Both the position numbers and the translations under genes were made by a program. The notes beneath the pieces were generated by a model. The model made no database searches and was not told where the DNA came from. It saw only the letters and a program-made list of their open reading frames with translations. Shown here in pieces: positions 61,789-64,000 of a stretch of DNA of 64,000 nucleotides (its first letter is position 1; each line of letters begins with the position of its first letter). Location of the stretch: assembly GCF_900104535.1 (NCBI RefSeq), contig NZ_LT629710.1, forward strand, positions 4,127,501-4,191,500. The letters run 5' to 3'. This DNA comes from Nakamurella panacisegetis (GTDB taxonomy: Bacteria > Actinomycetota > Actinomycetes > Mycobacteriales > Nakamurellaceae).

Positions 61789-62616
61789 CTACTGCGGGCT
61801 GGTCCAGTCACCGGGCCGGGTCAGCACCGCCGGGATGGCCGTCACGGCATCGCCGTGGGCCGCATTGAGCTGGAACTGGGTCAGGAACAGGGCGGTCGAC
61901 AGGTCGGCCCGGCGCAGATCCGCTCCGCGCAGGTCGGCCCCGATCAGGTCGGCTTCGCGCAGATCCGCTGAGCGGAGGTCGGCGCCGATCAGGTAGGCGC
62001 CGCGGAGGTTCGCTCCGCGCAGGTCGGCCCCACGCAGGCGCGCACCGACCAGATCCGCTCCGCGTCGGCTCTTCTGCGGCCGGTCGGCGCGGACCAGCGT
62101 GCTGACCTCCAGGAGCACCTGGTTGACCCGGTCGCGGTGAGTGGCCACATCAACCTCGAGCAGCTCCGGTGCCGGCAGCCCGGTCAGCGCGGCCGTGGCG
62201 GTCTGCAGATCGGCCGCCCGGACCCGCAGTTCTCCGGCCGATTTCTCGATCGCCTCCTGCAGATACCAGAGCAGTTCGTGCAGTTGACGCACGACCGGGA
62301 AGACCGCGAACATCTGCGCCGCCGACCCAGGATCATCGCGCCAGCTCCGCCCGGCGTAGGTGACCTGGGCCACTTGTTGTCCGGCCCCGAAGCAGTCGTA
62401 GACCGTGCACCCGGCGAACCCGCGCTGCCGCAGTGACGAGTGGATGCGGCAACCGGAGTCGGCGGCCAGATTGCGGCACGGCTCGCCGGCTGCCTTGGTG
62501 ACGGCGAAGTCCGCGGAGGCGGTGAACGGTAGTGCGACACAACACAATCCGAAACAACGAGAGCAGTCGGCCAGCAGGTTCGCCCTGGGCAATGCGTCGC
62601 TCCCGGTGTCCGCCAC
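61789..62616 (-). CDS. Pentapeptide-repeat protein with Cys-rich N-terminal domain
   Basis: 275 residues from the GTG at 62616, seven bases behind CATACT; an ATG at 62691 is an alternative. N-terminal region with DCSRCFGLCCVALPF and further cysteines (CRNL, CRIH, CTVYDCFG) probably holding zinc or iron. A helical middle (HELLWYLQEAIEKSAGELRV) is followed by about twelve A(D/N)LxGA pentapeptides (GADLRGANLRGAYLIGADLR), a right-handed beta-helix. Function unknown; pentapeptide proteins can mimic DNA but this type is common and not linked to gyrase. Confidence 0.88.
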   Translation of the reverse strand: MADTGSDALPRANLLADCSRCFGLCCVALPFTASADFAVTKAAGEPCRNLAADSGCRIHSSLRQRGFAGCTVYDCFGAGQQVAQVTYAGRSWRDDPGSAAQMFAVFPVVRQLHELLWYLQEAIEKSAGELRVRAADLQTATAALTGLPAPELLEVDVATHRDRVNQVLLEVSTLVRADRPQKSRRGADLVGARLRGADLRGANLRGAYLIGADLRSADLREADLIGADLRGADLRRADLSTALFLTQFQLNAAHGDAVTAIPAVLTRPGDWTSPQ

Positions 62617-62757
62617 GCGTGCCAGTATGACCGCTCTCCCATCGCGACCGGTGACCGTCCCGTCCGGTGATTGGCTCCAGCGGTCGTCCATCTGGGAAGG
62701 TAGTCCGCGGCCTCCTGGGGGCCGGCGTCGTTCGACTGCGGTGGGAGGTGAGATGCG

Positions 62758-64000
62758 TTGACCGGGACCGAGGGCACCGAACTCCTGGCCGAGCAGGGTT
62801 TCATCACCAACCTGTACCGGCGGCTCGATCGCATGCGCGAGGAGACGGTCCGCCTTCGCGACACCTACCTGCGCGACAGTGACGGCACGCCCGGCGGCCG
62901 GGTGCAGCGCGACATCGCCTACGCCGGGCACGCCCAGACCCTGGTCGACCTGAACGTGGCCGAGGACAAACTGTGTTTCGGGCGGCTGGACTCGGTCGAC
63001 GGCCAGTCCATGCACATCGGGCGGATGGGCATCTTCTCCGAGGGAGAGGACCGCGAGCAGCTGCTGATGGACTGGCGGGCCCCGTCGGCCCGACCGTTCT
63101 ATGTGGCCACCGCGGCCGCGCCCCTCGGCGTCCGGCGGCGGCGGCACCTGCGCATCCGGCGCCGGATCGTCGAGTCGATCTCCGACGAGTACCTCGACCT
63201 CACCGGCCTGTCCCCCGATGACCCGGCGCTGGCCGCGGTCAGCGCTTCCGGTCTCACCGGTGAGGCGGCGCTGCTGGCCGCGCTGAACGCTCCGCGGACC
63301 GGCCGGATGGGCGACATCGTCGAGACCATCCAGGCCGAGCAGGACCGGATCATCCGGGCCGACCGCGCCGGCATCCTGGTCGTCCAGGGCGGGCCCGGCA
63401 CCGGCAAGACCGCGGTGGCCCTGCATCGCACGGCGTACCTGCTGTACACCCACCGTGGGCAGCTGGCCAACCGTGGAGTGCTGGTGATCGGCCCGAACCG
63501 GACGTTCCTGACCTACATCGGCCAGGTCCTGCCCTCGCTCGGCGAGAACGCGGTGGTGCTCTCGACAGTCGGTGATCTGTTCCCGGGCGTGCGGGCCGAG
63601 CGTGTCGAGTCCTCGCGGGTGGCGGTGCTCAAGGGCCGGCTGAACATGGCCAAGGTGATCGCCAATGCCGTGCTGGACCGGCAGCGGGTGCCGAAGACCA
63701 CCATCACCGTGAAGTACGCCGGAGGCGATCTGCGACTGGACCGGCAGCTGCTCTCCCGTGCCCAGGAACGGGCCTGGCAATCGCGCCGTCCGCACAACCG
63801 GGCCCGCCAGGTCTTCCTCAAGTCGGTGTTCGACCAGTTGGCCCGGCAGGTCGCCCGCCGCCACCGCGAAGGGTTGGCCGCGGCGATCCCGCTGACCTCC
63901 GACGACTTCGAGGACATCCGACGCGACCTGCGGTCGGACGAGGACCTGCAGGCCGCGCTGTCCACCATCTGGCCCGCCCTCACCGCGCAGACCCTGGTCC
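62758..64000 (+). CDS. HelD-family RNA polymerase-recycling ATPase (3' part outside window)
   Basis: 414 codons to the window edge from a TTG start with GGAGGTGA ten bases upstream; the nearby ATG is out of frame. Coiled-coil start (ITNLYRRLDRMREETVRLRD), SMHIGRMGIFSEGEDREQLL then MDWRAPSARPFYVATAAAP, and Walker A QGGPGTGKTAVALHRTAYLL (about residue 211). It is a HelD of the general class, distinct from HelR. HelD releases stalled RNA polymerase from DNA. No RAE upstream. Confidence 0.92.
   Translation, partial: MTGTEGTELLAEQGFITNLYRRLDRMREETVRLRDTYLRDSDGTPGGRVQRDIAYAGHAQTLVDLNVAEDKLCFGRLDSVDGQSMHIGRMGIFSEGEDREQLLMDWRAPSARPFYVATAAAPLGVRRRRHLRIRRRIVESISDEYLDLTGLSPDDPALAAVSASGLTGEAALLAALNAPRTGRMGDIVETIQAEQDRIIRADRAGILVVQGGPGTGKTAVALHRTAYLLYTHRGQLANRGVLVIGPNRTFLTYIGQVLPSLGENAVVLSTVGDLFPGVRAERVESSRVAVLKGRLNMAKVIANAVLDRQRVPKTTITVKYAGGDLRLDRQLLSRAQERAWQSRRPHNRARQVFLKSVFDQLARQVARRHREGLAAAIPLTSDDFEDIRRDLRSDEDLQAALSTIWPALTAQTLV

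Noticed and set aside
61789..63864. Minus-strand ORF of 691 codons
   Set aside because: Only the part from about 62616 downwards is the pentapeptide-repeat protein; the rest is antisense to the HelD gene.

Overview
The window is high-GC DNA with typical actinobacterial gene families: an HMP-type SoxR, an ECF sigma factor of the SigE family, HelR and HelD RNA polymerase-recycling ATPases, pentapeptide-repeat proteins, a LacI-controlled sugar ABC system, and many genes that look leaderless. An Actinomycetota member of the Frankia/Nakamurella kind is my best guess from protein style; species cannot be fixed from the sequence alone.

Layout. 1-4.8 kb: ordinary regulators and redox genes (hydrogenase-4/NuoB-like membrane module with ArsR, SoxR, SDR oxidoreductase, DoxX, MarR). 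4.8-24 kb: an accessory region. It holds a complete IS21-type element (istA/istB), a 1124-bp direct duplication that copied the istB 3' part plus a neighbouring small gene, an IS30 element inserted inside an IS256-type element, remnants of IS3, IS21 and an integrase, truncated nuclease-like genes, a short SSB, several small helix-turn-helix proteins, a probable DUF4258/DUF2283 toxin-antitoxin operon, a secreted S1 protease and several orphan immunity-like genes (SCO4402 type twice, SMI1/KNR4). An ECF sigma factor with a membrane partner lies at its right edge.

24-36.5 kb: single genes and small pairs (DJ-1/PfpI with AraC, XRE with aldo/keto reductase and carboxymuconolactone decarboxylase-like protein, AAC(3)-like acetyltransferase, a zincin-like protein, TetR with a DUF4267-like membrane protein, an Imm5-like protein, a HAD phosphatase), with several stretches of decayed DNA. 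36.5-43.3 kb: GT-C glycosyltransferase, epoxide hydrolase, ABC-2 transporter and a two-component system.

43.3-56.1 kb is a coherent carbohydrate locus: FGGY kinase, LacI regulator, lipoprotein solute-binding protein, two permeases, a cytoplasmic MGH1/GH63-like hydrolase and a 1337-residue secreted modular glycosidase. Palindromes of the type TCGAACCGGTTCGA sit at the start regions of the three promoters of this locus, so the LacI protein probably controls import, phosphorylation and extracellular and intracellular breakdown of one glycan together. 56.2-64 kb: HelR behind a perfect rifamycin-associated element, then a housekeeping group (methyltransferase, M18 aminopeptidase, YchJ, 2'-5' RNA ligase-like, pentapeptide-repeat protein), and the start of a second HelD-family ATPase running off the window.
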